Assembly: GCF_026625565.1 (NCBI RefSeq)
Contig: NZ_CP112998.1
Location: 5,792,001-5,856,000, forward strand
DNA from: Dyadobacter pollutisoli
Lineage (GTDB): Bacteria > Bacteroidota > Bacteroidia > Cytophagales > Spirosomataceae
Direction: 5' to 3'
DNA: 64,000 bases
The position numbers and the translations under genes were made by a program. Under the pieces are notes generated by a model that did not search any database, was not told the DNA's origin, and saw only the letters and a list, made by a program, of their open reading frames with translations. Shown piece by piece: positions 14,920-22,612 of this stretch. Position 1 is the first letter of the stretch; each line of letters starts with the position of its first letter.

Positions 14920-16034
14920 TGTCCCTCGTTGGTTTCAACACCAATATTCCCCAGCAAAACCTCCCAATTTACCGTATCCTTACCATCAATGGTTTTCTGA
15001 TACGATTCCAGTTTTACGCGGATATTTTTCTTGGTAATATCCCCGTAGGCTACTTTTCCATTGGCTGCAAATCCCTCAAAAACCTGCTGTCCGGCAATAA
15101 TTCCGTAGTAGTTCCCGTCCGCCTCCTGTTTCAGTTCACTCACATATTTGACCTCGTTCCAGGTGATGTTGATCTTGCTGTAAGGCAGTAATTTCAGTCT
15201 GTTTAAATATTCCTTCACCGGGTACTTTTTAACGCCTTTCGCTGAGCTCACCGCTACGGTCGCCTGAGGTTCAAAAAGGCTCAATGCTTGCTGTACTGCC
15301 TTATTTTTCTCCTCCGACTTCATGGTTTTATCGCCTATGATGCGCAGGTAGGAAGTAAATTCGTCCACCCGCCGGATGCCCTTCTGGCTATACTCTTTGT
15401 ATTCTGTATCTGTCAAAAACGGCTTCACAGGTTCTTTGGGAATTTGGGGTTGCACCTTTTTGGCTGGCTCAGGCACTTTTGGTTTCTCCTGATCGCGCCG
15501 TACGATCTCCATTTCCTTTTTTTCAATTTCCTTATGTGCCAATGCAAGCAATGGAGCCACATCCACAACATCCCTGAGTATCTCGTGGTGGCCGTCACGG
15601 TAAATGACCGTCGCCACTTCCTCCTTGTTGATAGAAGCCGGATTCCCTTCAATGGTCATATAGTTGATCACCTCGTCACTTTCGTAGGAAATAGTCCCCG
15701 TAATCACAGTCAGCGGGACGCTTTTCACGATAATGTCCTGACTTATGTTTCTCGGAGGCGCTTTGTAAAATGCCTCGATTTGCGTCTGGGCCTTGGATGC
15801 GCTTTCATTCAGTTCCGAAATCACCATAAACTGGCCGCTGGAAGCAAACACAACCAGGAACCTTTTACGATGGTAAACACGCGGAATACCGTCAGCCGCA
15901 ATCCATTCCAGCTTGCTATCCATAGCCCGGCTCAATTTCGCCTGAACCGGATTTCCATTGTCCAGCCAGATGCGGTCTTGTGCAACGCATGGTACCGAGA
16001 GCAGGACAAACCAAAGTAGAACAGTCTTATTCAT
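14916..16034 (-). CDS. Exported T6SS envelope-block protein, Pro/Lys linker and NTF2-like candidate domain
   Basis: 372 residues, no named family recognised. A signal peptide (LLWFVLLSVPCVAQ, about residues 1-19) is followed by a beta-rich N-terminal domain (20-165). A charged Pro/Lys-rich linker (about 175-207) leads to a C-terminal alpha/beta domain with helices VDEFTSYLRII and VKEYLNRLKLL and several strands. Its element order parallels the mature part of 12585-13604. It lies 10 bases after the lipoprotein gene at 16044 and overlaps the OmpA-domain gene by 4 bases, so it is in the same transcript. A periplasmic linker role in the T6SS envelope complex is inferred from that context only. 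Confidence 0.55.
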   Translation of the reverse strand: MNKTVLLWFVLLSVPCVAQDRIWLDNGNPVQAKLSRAMDSKLEWIAADGIPRVYHRKRFLVVFASSGQFMVISELNESASKAQTQIEAFYKAPPRNISQDIIVKSVPLTVITGTISYESDEVINYMTIEGNPASINKEEVATVIYRDGHHEILRDVVDVAPLLALAHKEIEKKEMEIVRRDQEKPKVPEPAKKVQPQIPKEPVKPFLTDTEYKEYSQKGIRRVDEFTSYLRIIGDKTMKSEEKNKAVQQALSLFEPQATVAVSSAKGVKKYPVKEYLNRLKLLPYSKINITWNEVKYVSELKQEADGNYYGIIAGQQVFEGFAANGKVAYGDITKKNIRVKLESYQKTIDGKDTVNWEVLLGNIGVETNEGQ

Positions 16035-16043
16035 AATCCAGAG

Positions 16044-16868
16044 TTAGTTTTCAAAAGAGACCAGGCTCATAGTCAGGTCAGTACCAGTCAGCGATTCTAT
16101 TCTCCATTTACCATACCGTCCGCCTTTTGTCTTAAAAGCAATCACAGTATTGGCAGTTGTAGCGTTCATGAGCAGTGAAATCCCATCGGGTCTGTAATCC
16201 ATAGTGTTCAGTAATTGCAAGTAGGTTAGGGAGTTAAAATCAACGATCCCCATGTTTTTGGAAACAACTCCGTCTGCCACCGCGATTCCCAGTACAGTCC
16301 CTCTTCCCGAAATAGTAAATAAGTCCATGGTAACGTCAGCCTGGGCATCACCTTTGGCCACTACTTTCCCTTCGTCCAGATCATAAAATGAACCACCGCT
16401 CACGGGCACTTTGATGGAGACCTTACTGGTGAAAATACCCGGTTGATCCGTTGTTTTCACATTCACGCTCTGGCTGTAGGCCATCCCACCCCCTTCATTT
16501 CTGGCATAAATTGCCACGTAATATTGTGTATTGGCAACCAGCCCGCTGATCTTCTGGTTCTGGATTGTCAGCGGCAAAGTAGCCGTAGTTCCGAGTTTGA
16601 TCACCTTGCCCGATTCGACACTCAGGACTTGAGTTGTTCCGTAAACCAGTCCATACTCCATGATTTCGCCGCTTTTCTTTTCCTGCCTGTCATTCTTGCT
16701 ATCCGGTTTCTGAATGATGCCGCTCACGGTAATTTCATTACGCTTGATATCCACCACTTCGATCGTAGAAAAAGCAGGAGGGAGCGGGTCCACCGGCGCA
16801 AAAAGATTGCATCCGTAGAGCATAGTCATACACATTGCAGCGCCATATCTTGCCAGATTCCTTCTCAT
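16044..16868 (-). CDS. Lipoprotein with Fn3-like domain (T6SS locus paralogue A)
   Basis: 274 residues from the ATG at 16868. A lipobox (TMLYGC, lipidated Cys20) is followed by NLFAPVDPL, a run shared with its upstream neighbour. A fibronectin-III-like domain follows (about 35-140, with YYVAIYARNEGGGMAYS matching the usual Y-x-V-R-x-Y-A-x-N-x-x-G strand), then a C-terminal beta domain ending in GGRYGKWRIES. No catalytic motif. It is clearly a tandem duplicate of the gene at 16927-18069, sharing KNDRQEKKSG and EYGLVYG-type blocks. Outer-membrane lipoproteins are needed at this point of subtype iii machines (TssQ is a lipoprotein), so these two are candidates for that part. They could also be immunity or surface proteins. 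Confidence 0.62.
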   Translation of the reverse strand: MRRNLARYGAAMCMTMLYGCNLFAPVDPLPPAFSTIEVVDIKRNEITVSGIIQKPDSKNDRQEKKSGEIMEYGLVYGTTQVLSVESGKVIKLGTTATLPLTIQNQKISGLVANTQYYVAIYARNEGGGMAYSQSVNVKTTDQPGIFTSKVSIKVPVSGGSFYDLDEGKVVAKGDAQADVTMDLFTISGRGTVLGIAVADGVVSKNMGIVDFNSLTYLQLLNTMDYRPDGISLLMNATTANTVIAFKTKGGRYGKWRIESLTGTDLTMSLVSFEN

Positions 16869-16926
16869 TGTGTTCAAGGTTTTCCCTTAGTTAATTTACC
16901 TTACTATCGTGAATATACGTAAACCC

Positions 16927-18069
16927 TTAATCGTTGTTGTACGTCACAATGGACACTTCCATGTTGCCTGAGTAAAGATCCATCTCAGTCCTATCGGTAC
17001 CTTTGGAATTGACCCTCATCTTGCCGTAATGACCTACATTGGTCACATAAGCCACCACTGTGCCATTGGAAAGCTTGTTGGTTTTGCTCGTATAGCTGCC
17101 GTCGATAAAGTCAGTCGTGTATTTCAATGGCAGCAAGTCCGAGTATTTCAAACTTTTAAAATCAGTACCATTGGGCATGACAAAGAACTTGGCCCCGTTC
17201 TTGGGATAAATGCCTGCCGGCTGACCGTAAGGATACCAGTAAAGATCCTCCATCCCATTCCTCGATTGTAAGTCGCCTGTTTCAAGGTCGTAGGTATTGG
17301 AATAATTCAGAACGATGGAAGTGTCTTTCAATATCGCAGGCTGACCTGCGGTGAAACTGAGCACATTGGCATAAGCGATTCCTGCATTGGTGGAAGCATA
17401 TGCCCGGGCATAATAGGTGATACCGGAAGAAAGATTGGGCAGGCTGGCCACATAAGTACCCGTTTTTGCAGCTCCCGCTACCTGAACTTTCAGGTCATTC
17501 ACAGTAGGTGCTTGGTTTGTGCTGGAATAGCAAACTCCGTAATTGGATACGGTTGCATTACTGTTGGCAACCGAAATGGTATAATTCACATCAGCAGAGC
17601 TTTGTTTTATCCCCGAAACACTGACGGTCCTAAGCGTTGGTTGTACGAAATTCCCCGTCGTGAAAGTAGCAACCGGGCCGTAAATGATACCTCCACCTTC
17701 GTTTTTGGCATATACCCGGATAAAATATTTTTCCTGGGACGAAAGCCTTGTAATCTGGTCCTCCCAGTTGAACGGAGAAGTTGTGATCGTTTGACCTCCC
17801 TGTTCTACATACCCGTTTTCAATCGTAGGCGGATCGAGAATGCCATAGACGAATCCAAAATCCTGAATTTTGCCACTTTTCTTTTCTTGTCGGCTGTTTT
17901 TCGCGTCAGGGTCTGCTACCTGAGCGCTTACCCGCACCGAAGTGTTGGTCACTCCCAGTATGGTAACTTCCGAAACCTGCGGGCCCAGGGGATCTACCGG
18001 CGCAAACAGGTTGCAAGCCGCCAGCAAAAACACAAGCCCTAAAATGATGATACTGATTAACTTTTGCAT
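16927..18069 (-). CDS. Lipoprotein with two Fn3-like domains (T6SS locus paralogue B)
   Basis: 380 residues from the ATG at 18069, chosen because AAAGGA precedes it and because the lipobox (VFLLAAC, Cys19) then sits correctly; a longer frame would overlap the metzincin gene. Like paralogue A it continues NLFAPVDPL and has the NSRQEKKSGKI-DFGFVYG block, a YFIRVYAKNEGGGIIYG Fn3 strand and a GHYGKMRVNS end. It carries one more Fn3-like domain (about 150-235, NYGVCYSSTNQAPT and YYARAYASTNAG). The C-terminal part contains YDLETGDLQSRNGMEDLYWYP, a motif partly repeated in paralogue A. Placement inside the T6SS transcript suggests an outer-membrane component of the apparatus, but no direct evidence of function is in the sequence. 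Confidence 0.62.
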   Translation of the reverse strand: MQKLISIIILGLVFLLAACNLFAPVDPLGPQVSEVTILGVTNTSVRVSAQVADPDAKNSRQEKKSGKIQDFGFVYGILDPPTIENGYVEQGGQTITTSPFNWEDQITRLSSQEKYFIRVYAKNEGGGIIYGPVATFTTGNFVQPTLRTVSVSGIKQSSADVNYTISVANSNATVSNYGVCYSSTNQAPTVNDLKVQVAGAAKTGTYVASLPNLSSGITYYARAYASTNAGIAYANVLSFTAGQPAILKDTSIVLNYSNTYDLETGDLQSRNGMEDLYWYPYGQPAGIYPKNGAKFFVMPNGTDFKSLKYSDLLPLKYTTDFIDGSYTSKTNKLSNGTVVAYVTNVGHYGKMRVNSKGTDRTEMDLYSGNMEVSIVTYNND

Positions 18070-18115
18070 TCCTTTCGATTTGGCTTTGATGCAGCAGTGA
18101 AAATCCTGAAAGTAT

Positions 18116-18952
18116 TTACGAAGCAGTCGTCGCCGGCTGCCAGTCATTATCCCAATATTCAATCAGCTGAGGGCTAGCGACCCGTCCTCTGAATTGAACT
18201 GTGGTGTCGTAATGCGTTCGTGGTATAGCGTGAAACCTCATTTGTCTGATCCAGGGTTGTGCGTGCCGGCCTGTCAGCAAGCCGCCCATGCCCATCTGGT
18301 TTTCTCTTTGTTCCAATGTCACGCCGTAATGTGAATCGCTGTTACCGACTCCATTCACGTGATCCAGCCCCAATGTGTGACCGAATTCATGGTTAATCGT
18401 AGTCTGTAAAAAATCAACGCTGTGTATGGCGGTACCGACTCTTGTCCGACGGTTATTCCAATGTGATTCCAGGTCCTGGTGTGTGAAAAGTCCTGAACGG
18501 TTGGCTTCTTCCACATAGGAACGGAAACCGTCTTCACGTGGGTGAATGATCCGGTAGGTCTGATGCGCCTGGGCGGCAGTTTCCACAAGCTGAATGGACA
18601 GACCGCATTGTATCGTGGCCGAATTGCGCGTACTTCCTGATCTTGGGGTATACCAGTCCTTGTTGGGATCCAAAATAAACCGGTCACTCCAATGCCGCTG
18701 CACTACCTCCACAAACCTCCTTTTATATTCCTCCCAGTCGCGGTTATCCCAGGCATCCAGGTGAAAAGTACCATAGGTATCATGTAAAATTCCGTTTCCG
18801 GTGGCATGGGTGTCCGGTCTGAAAAACCGGGTGGTAGGTTCTACACGTACCAGATGCACTTTGAACTGCAATATCAGGCCAAAAGTAGTGTCATCGATTG
18901 GCAAAAGGCATGAATCCCAGCGCCTTGCGTTTCTGAATAAATGAATGTGCAT
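18116..18952 (-). CDS. Metzincin-type zinc metallopeptidase of the T6SS locus
   Basis: 278 residues, no signal peptide. Residues 188-198 read HEFGHTLGLDH, the full metzincin zinc motif HExxHxxGxxH, with His188, Glu189, His192 and His198. A Met-turn candidate (QMGMGG, Met220 or Met222) follows at a typical distance. The N-terminal 180 residues look beta-rich, with HDTYGTFHLDAWDN and a helical EEYKRRFVEVVQRHW. It lies between clpV (21 bases) and lipoprotein B (46 bases), in the same direction. Without a signal peptide it cannot use the Sec route, so it is either a T6SS effector, like related metzincins found with contractile injection systems, or a cytoplasmic protease acting on machine parts. 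Substrate unknown. Confidence 0.65.
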   Translation of the reverse strand: MHIHLFRNARRWDSCLLPIDDTTFGLILQFKVHLVRVEPTTRFFRPDTHATGNGILHDTYGTFHLDAWDNRDWEEYKRRFVEVVQRHWSDRFILDPNKDWYTPRSGSTRNSATIQCGLSIQLVETAAQAHQTYRIIHPREDGFRSYVEEANRSGLFTHQDLESHWNNRRTRVGTAIHSVDFLQTTINHEFGHTLGLDHVNGVGNSDSHYGVTLEQRENQMGMGGLLTGRHAQPWIRQMRFHAIPRTHYDTTVQFRGRVASPQLIEYWDNDWQPATTAS

Positions 18953-18973
18953 AGTCTTTGAAATTTTGTTGCG

Positions 18974-21466
18974 TTAAGAAACTATAGTTTCCACGTCTGC
19001 TTTTTCTGTCTCCCAAATCACTTCCTGATCCTCGCCGAGGCTTAATCTGATCACCGAACCTTTGCCAATGTCCCCCGAAATGATCATTCTGCTGATAGGC
19101 CTTCGCAGCATATTCCGGATCACTCCTTTCAATGGCCGAACACCGTATCTCGGCGTAAAGCCCTGCATTGCAATGTGTTTTCTGGCTTCCGGAGTGAGTT
19201 GTAAAGTGATACCCTGTTTTTCCATCAGGTCGGTGAGCCCGCGTAAATGAATGTCGAAGATCTTCACGACGTTTTCTTCGGATATCGGAGCAAAAGGAAC
19301 GATCTCGGTCAATCTTGCCAAAAATTCCGGCCGGAAGTACTTCGCCATGATCTCCATCAGATCGGCAGATTTCGGAATTCCTCCTTTATTAAACTCCTGA
19401 ACAATGTGTTCCTGACCAATGTTGGAAGTGAACAGAATCACCGCGTTGGAGAAGTCCCCCTCTTTACCCAGCCTGTCGTGTAACTTGCCCTCATCCAGAA
19501 TTTGAAGAAAAAGGTCAAAAACAGACGGGTGCGCTTTTTCTATTTCGTCGAATAAAACAACTGAGTAGGGTTTCTGGCGTATTTTATTGACTAACAACCC
19601 ACCTTCCTCATAACCAACATAGCCAGGAGGTGCGCCATACAACAGCGCTGCGGAATGTTCCTCCTTAAATTCCGACATATCGAACCGAATCAGGAACGAT
19701 TCATCATTGAACAGAAAATCCGCCAGTGCTTTTGCTATTTCAGTTTTACCAGTACCGGTAGGTCCCAGCAGGAAAAACGATCCGGTAGGCTGCCCCGCCT
19801 TGATCAGCCCTGAACGAGATTCCAGAATGGCCTCGCTGAGTGCCTTCACTGCCTGGTCCTGGCCAACTACTCTTTTCTTCAAAACTTCATCAATGCCCAG
19901 CAGCTTATCCCGCTCAGAACTTTGCAGCTTGCCTAATGGAATGCCTGTTTTATGGGAAATGACGGCTGCAATCTCGTTTTTACCAACACTATCCGAACGT
20001 TGGACTGCCAGCTGTTGCAAAGCTGCTAGTTTGCTACTCAAATGACCGTGAATACCTTCTGCCGTTTCGAAGTCTTCTTCTCCGTCTTGTTCGAGTTTGC
20101 CAGTAAGCAATGGACTCAATCGATTGGGTAATTGCCGTGCAAACCATTTCAATTCGTGAATCCTCTCGGCTTCGTCAGTGGCTAACAGCGCGTCGAGGTC
20201 AGTTTGCAACGAGATCAGCTCATTTTCCGAAACCTCCTCCATTAGCCGCATGGCAGCCATGGTCCTGTCCAACAAATCCAGTGCTACATCCGGTAAACGA
20301 CGTTCCTTCACATATCTTTTCGACAATTTCACTGCTTCTGCGGCGGTACCTGGTGCTACTTTCAGTCCGTGATGCGCTTCGTAAACCGGCAGGATATGCT
20401 CGATCATCCGCGTAGCTGTGGCCTCATCAGGTTCCTCCACATGCAGTACTTCAAACCTGCGCGAAAATGCCTCGTCCTTTTCAATGTACTTGCGGTACTC
20501 TTCCGGCGTAGTAGCGCCGATCAATGTCAGCTCGCCTCTGGCCAGTTCAGGTTTCAGCAACTGCGCGACTCCTGCTCCTACCGAACCTTTCGGATCCAGC
20601 AAAACGTGTATTTCGTCAATGAATAAAATCGCTTTGTCAAATGCTTTTATTTCATTCAAAATCCCTTTCAAACGCTCCTCAATTTCGCCTTTATATGAAG
20701 CGCCCGCAACCAATGCGCCTGTGTCCAGTTCCAGCAATCTTGCATTTTGAAGTAGCTGAGGCACTTTTTTCTCGGATATCAATTTGGCAAAACCTTCCAC
20801 CAACGCTGATTTACCGACGCCTGGCTCACCTGTGAGAATAACATTGGGCTTGCTTCTCCGTCCCAGTATCTCCGCCATTTGCCGAATTTCCCGATCGCGG
20901 CCAATGACAGAATCCGTTTTGCCGTCCGCGGCTCTCTGGGTTTTGTCAGAAGTATATTTTTCAAGATTACTTGAACCCGCTTTTGCTGTACCAGCCGGTT
21001 TTGGCGAAGCCTTTGCCTCTTCCGAACTTCCGTTCTCACTTTGGCTGGCCGATGTCTGCCGGTTCATAGCCAGTACTTCCTTCTGGGTAACTGGCAATGA
21101 TTTTAGCTGATCAGCTGAAAATCCGACGCCCGGTTTCAAAATAGCGGCCAATGCACACAATGGGTCTGTGTCTGTATTGAGTTGCAGGGCTATCAGCTCG
21201 GCCAGTTCCAGGCAGGACGCCGCCTGGCTGTCGGACAATGGAGTTTCCGGTACTTTAATCGATTTGGGGCTTTCTTCCAGCCTTACCTCTGCCCAGTCCC
21301 GCAGGTAGGATACATCCTTGCCTGCCATGACCAGCTCCGAAGCCAGCCCGACGTCATTATGCAGCAGCGCCATTAGTAAATGGGCCGGTCCAAAACGTTC
21401 CTGTCGGTATTCCCGCGCGAGTGACTGCGCAACATTGATCGCGTATCTGAGAGCTTCGGTCTGCAT
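18974..21466 (-). CDS. clpV: T6SS sheath-recycling AAA+ ATPase ClpV (TssH)
   Basis: 830 residues, two AAA+ modules. ClpV disassembles the contracted sheath by pulling on TssC. Domains: a Clp N-domain (about 1-130, GPAHLLMALLH and repeat), a charged low-complexity linker (about 138-180, Ser/Glu/Lys), AAA1 with Walker A GEPGVGKS near residues 213-220 and Walker B ILFIDEIH, a middle coiled segment (about 415-500), and AAA2 with GPTGTGKT and VVLFDEIEKAHP, then the D2-small domain ending in MLRRPISRMIISGD. All nucleotide-binding residues appear intact. It differs from ClpB by a shorter middle domain and its T6SS setting. It lies between tssO and the metzincin gene. Confidence 0.9.
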   Translation of the reverse strand: MQTEALRYAINVAQSLAREYRQERFGPAHLLMALLHNDVGLASELVMAGKDVSYLRDWAEVRLEESPKSIKVPETPLSDSQAASCLELAELIALQLNTDTDPLCALAAILKPGVGFSADQLKSLPVTQKEVLAMNRQTSASQSENGSSEEAKASPKPAGTAKAGSSNLEKYTSDKTQRAADGKTDSVIGRDREIRQMAEILGRRSKPNVILTGEPGVGKSALVEGFAKLISEKKVPQLLQNARLLELDTGALVAGASYKGEIEERLKGILNEIKAFDKAILFIDEIHVLLDPKGSVGAGVAQLLKPELARGELTLIGATTPEEYRKYIEKDEAFSRRFEVLHVEEPDEATATRMIEHILPVYEAHHGLKVAPGTAAEAVKLSKRYVKERRLPDVALDLLDRTMAAMRLMEEVSENELISLQTDLDALLATDEAERIHELKWFARQLPNRLSPLLTGKLEQDGEEDFETAEGIHGHLSSKLAALQQLAVQRSDSVGKNEIAAVISHKTGIPLGKLQSSERDKLLGIDEVLKKRVVGQDQAVKALSEAILESRSGLIKAGQPTGSFFLLGPTGTGKTEIAKALADFLFNDESFLIRFDMSEFKEEHSAALLYGAPPGYVGYEEGGLLVNKIRQKPYSVVLFDEIEKAHPSVFDLFLQILDEGKLHDRLGKEGDFSNAVILFTSNIGQEHIVQEFNKGGIPKSADLMEIMAKYFRPEFLARLTEIVPFAPISEENVVKIFDIHLRGLTDLMEKQGITLQLTPEARKHIAMQGFTPRYGVRPLKGVIRNMLRRPISRMIISGDIGKGSVIRLSLGEDQEVIWETEKADVETIVS

Positions 21467-21532
21467 TGAAATGATTTAATAGAAATATGAAAATACTTTC
21501 CACTAATGAGTGCCTGTCGCACTATCGTTCAT

Positions 21533-22486
21533 CTAAGGCTGATTCTTCTGTAAGCTGATGAGCCTTTCCGTCGCTTTTGACTTCATTTCCTTATTCGCCG
21601 TCGAAAGCTGCAGGCCGTCAAAGATCTGTTTGGCCTGATCGTAATAAACCTTTCTATCGTTCTTTCTGAGATTTCCCTGGGTAAGCAATTGAAAATATCC
21701 TTCCGCTTCTGAGTACCGAAGCCATTCACGGTAAGTTACGGCTGTACCATTCTTCGCAGCAAGGCATTCATCCAGCTGCCTTTGAATCGCTGCAGCATCT
21801 CCTCCACCCCCACCGCCACCGCCAGATTTGGCTGATTTGCAGTTATCAAGATCGCGTTGTAAGGCTGTAACTTTGGTTTGTAGTTCTTTGGCAGCCGGGT
21901 CTGCACCGCCTCCGCCACCACCTCCGCCGCCTCCACCTGCAAGGAGCTGACGTTCCATACTTTTGATTTCCAGGTCTTTCATATTGATCTGGTTCCTCAA
22001 ATCATTAACCACCTGTACATCAATTCCTTTGCTATCGAGCGTTCTCCTTAGCTCTCCGATCGTCTGGCGGTAGGTTACCAGTGCTTCGGTAAGCTTCGCA
22101 ATCCCTGTCGAAAGCCTCTTGTTTTGTTCATGAACTGCCGTGGCCGACAATGCATTGAAATGACTCATAATGCTATTGATGCGGCTTTCGATGTCCACAA
22201 GCTGCGTTCGTGCCGTTGCTTTGGCCATTTCGTCAGTGGCGCTGCTATATGCGCCGTCCAGTTGTATTAGTCTTCTTGAGATATGGCTCAAAGTGTCCGT
22301 ATCGACAAGCATTGGTGTCTGCTCCTCCACAATTTGGCGATACCTTTTGGCCTCCGACGCCGACACAGAATCTGGGACGCGAAGCAGCAAGTATACCGCC
22401 ACTATCGGGAATGTCAGGGAAAGCATATACATGCCTACGAACCTTCCTATGGCTGTTTTTCGCTGATTTTTGTTGACGGGTTCCAT
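21533..22486 (-). CDS. tssO: T6SS-iii inner-membrane protein TssO with polyglycine linkers
   Basis: 317 residues. A single membrane segment (about 15-35, VGMYMLSLTFPIVAVYLLL) is followed by a long, mostly helical periplasmic region rich in Gln, Arg and Glu, predicted coiled coil at about 45-180. That topology and the position between tssK and clpV match TssO, a Bacteroidota-specific part of the T6SS membrane complex. Unusual: two pure glycine runs, 11 at residues 184-194 and 8 at 222-229. They flank similar short helices (LQRDLDNCKSAK and IQRQLDECLAAKN) that look like an internal duplication. The gene is larger than a minimal TssO would need to be. Gly codons are mixed (GGT, GGC, GGA, GGG), so the runs are not simple triplet slippage. 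Confidence 0.65.
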   Translation of the reverse strand: MEPVNKNQRKTAIGRFVGMYMLSLTFPIVAVYLLLRVPDSVSASEAKRYRQIVEEQTPMLVDTDTLSHISRRLIQLDGAYSSATDEMAKATARTQLVDIESRINSIMSHFNALSATAVHEQNKRLSTGIAKLTEALVTYRQTIGELRRTLDSKGIDVQVVNDLRNQINMKDLEIKSMERQLLAGGGGGGGGGGGADPAAKELQTKVTALQRDLDNCKSAKSGGGGGGGGDAAAIQRQLDECLAAKNGTAVTYREWLRYSEAEGYFQLLTQGNLRKNDRKVYYDQAKQIFDGLQLSTANKEMKSKATERLISLQKNQP

Positions 22487-22514
22487 TGGTTGTGCATGGT
22501 TGGTGGCTTTGTGC

Positions 22515-22583
22515 CCCAGGGCTGAAGCCCTGGGTTGGGTGTCTAGGTCCCTTGTTCTCTTAGCCCAAGGCTTAAGCCTTGGG
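22515..22583. repeat. Two REP-like palindromes between tssO and tssK
   Basis: Two 20-base palindromes lie 29 bases apart: CCCAGGGCT-GA-AGCCCTGGG at 22515-22534 and CCCAAGGCTTAAGCCTTGGG (perfect) at 22564-22583. They have the same layout with a few paired changes, as in repetitive extragenic palindromes mobilised by REP-associated tyrosine transposases. No such transposase is in the window. In mRNA each would fold into a stable hairpin between tssK and tssO. Confidence 0.72.
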
Positions 22584-22612
22584 TTTGGGTTTGGGTTGGG
22601 GTTGGGGTTGGG
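22581..22612 (+). repeat. Telomere-like GGGTT(T) tract abutting the tssK stop
   Basis: Seven G-runs (three GGGTTT/GGGTT, then GGGGTT units) in 32 bases on the plus strand, ending at the tssK stop codon. At least four GGG runs with 2-3 base loops meet the usual G-quadruplex pattern. The tssK transcript carries the complementary C-rich form. It overlaps the second REP-like palindrome by three bases. Confidence 0.7.

Noticed and set aside
18070..18162. N-terminal extension of lipoprotein B
   Set aside because: It would overlap the metzincin gene and bury the lipobox; the ATG at 18069 has an AAAGGA site.
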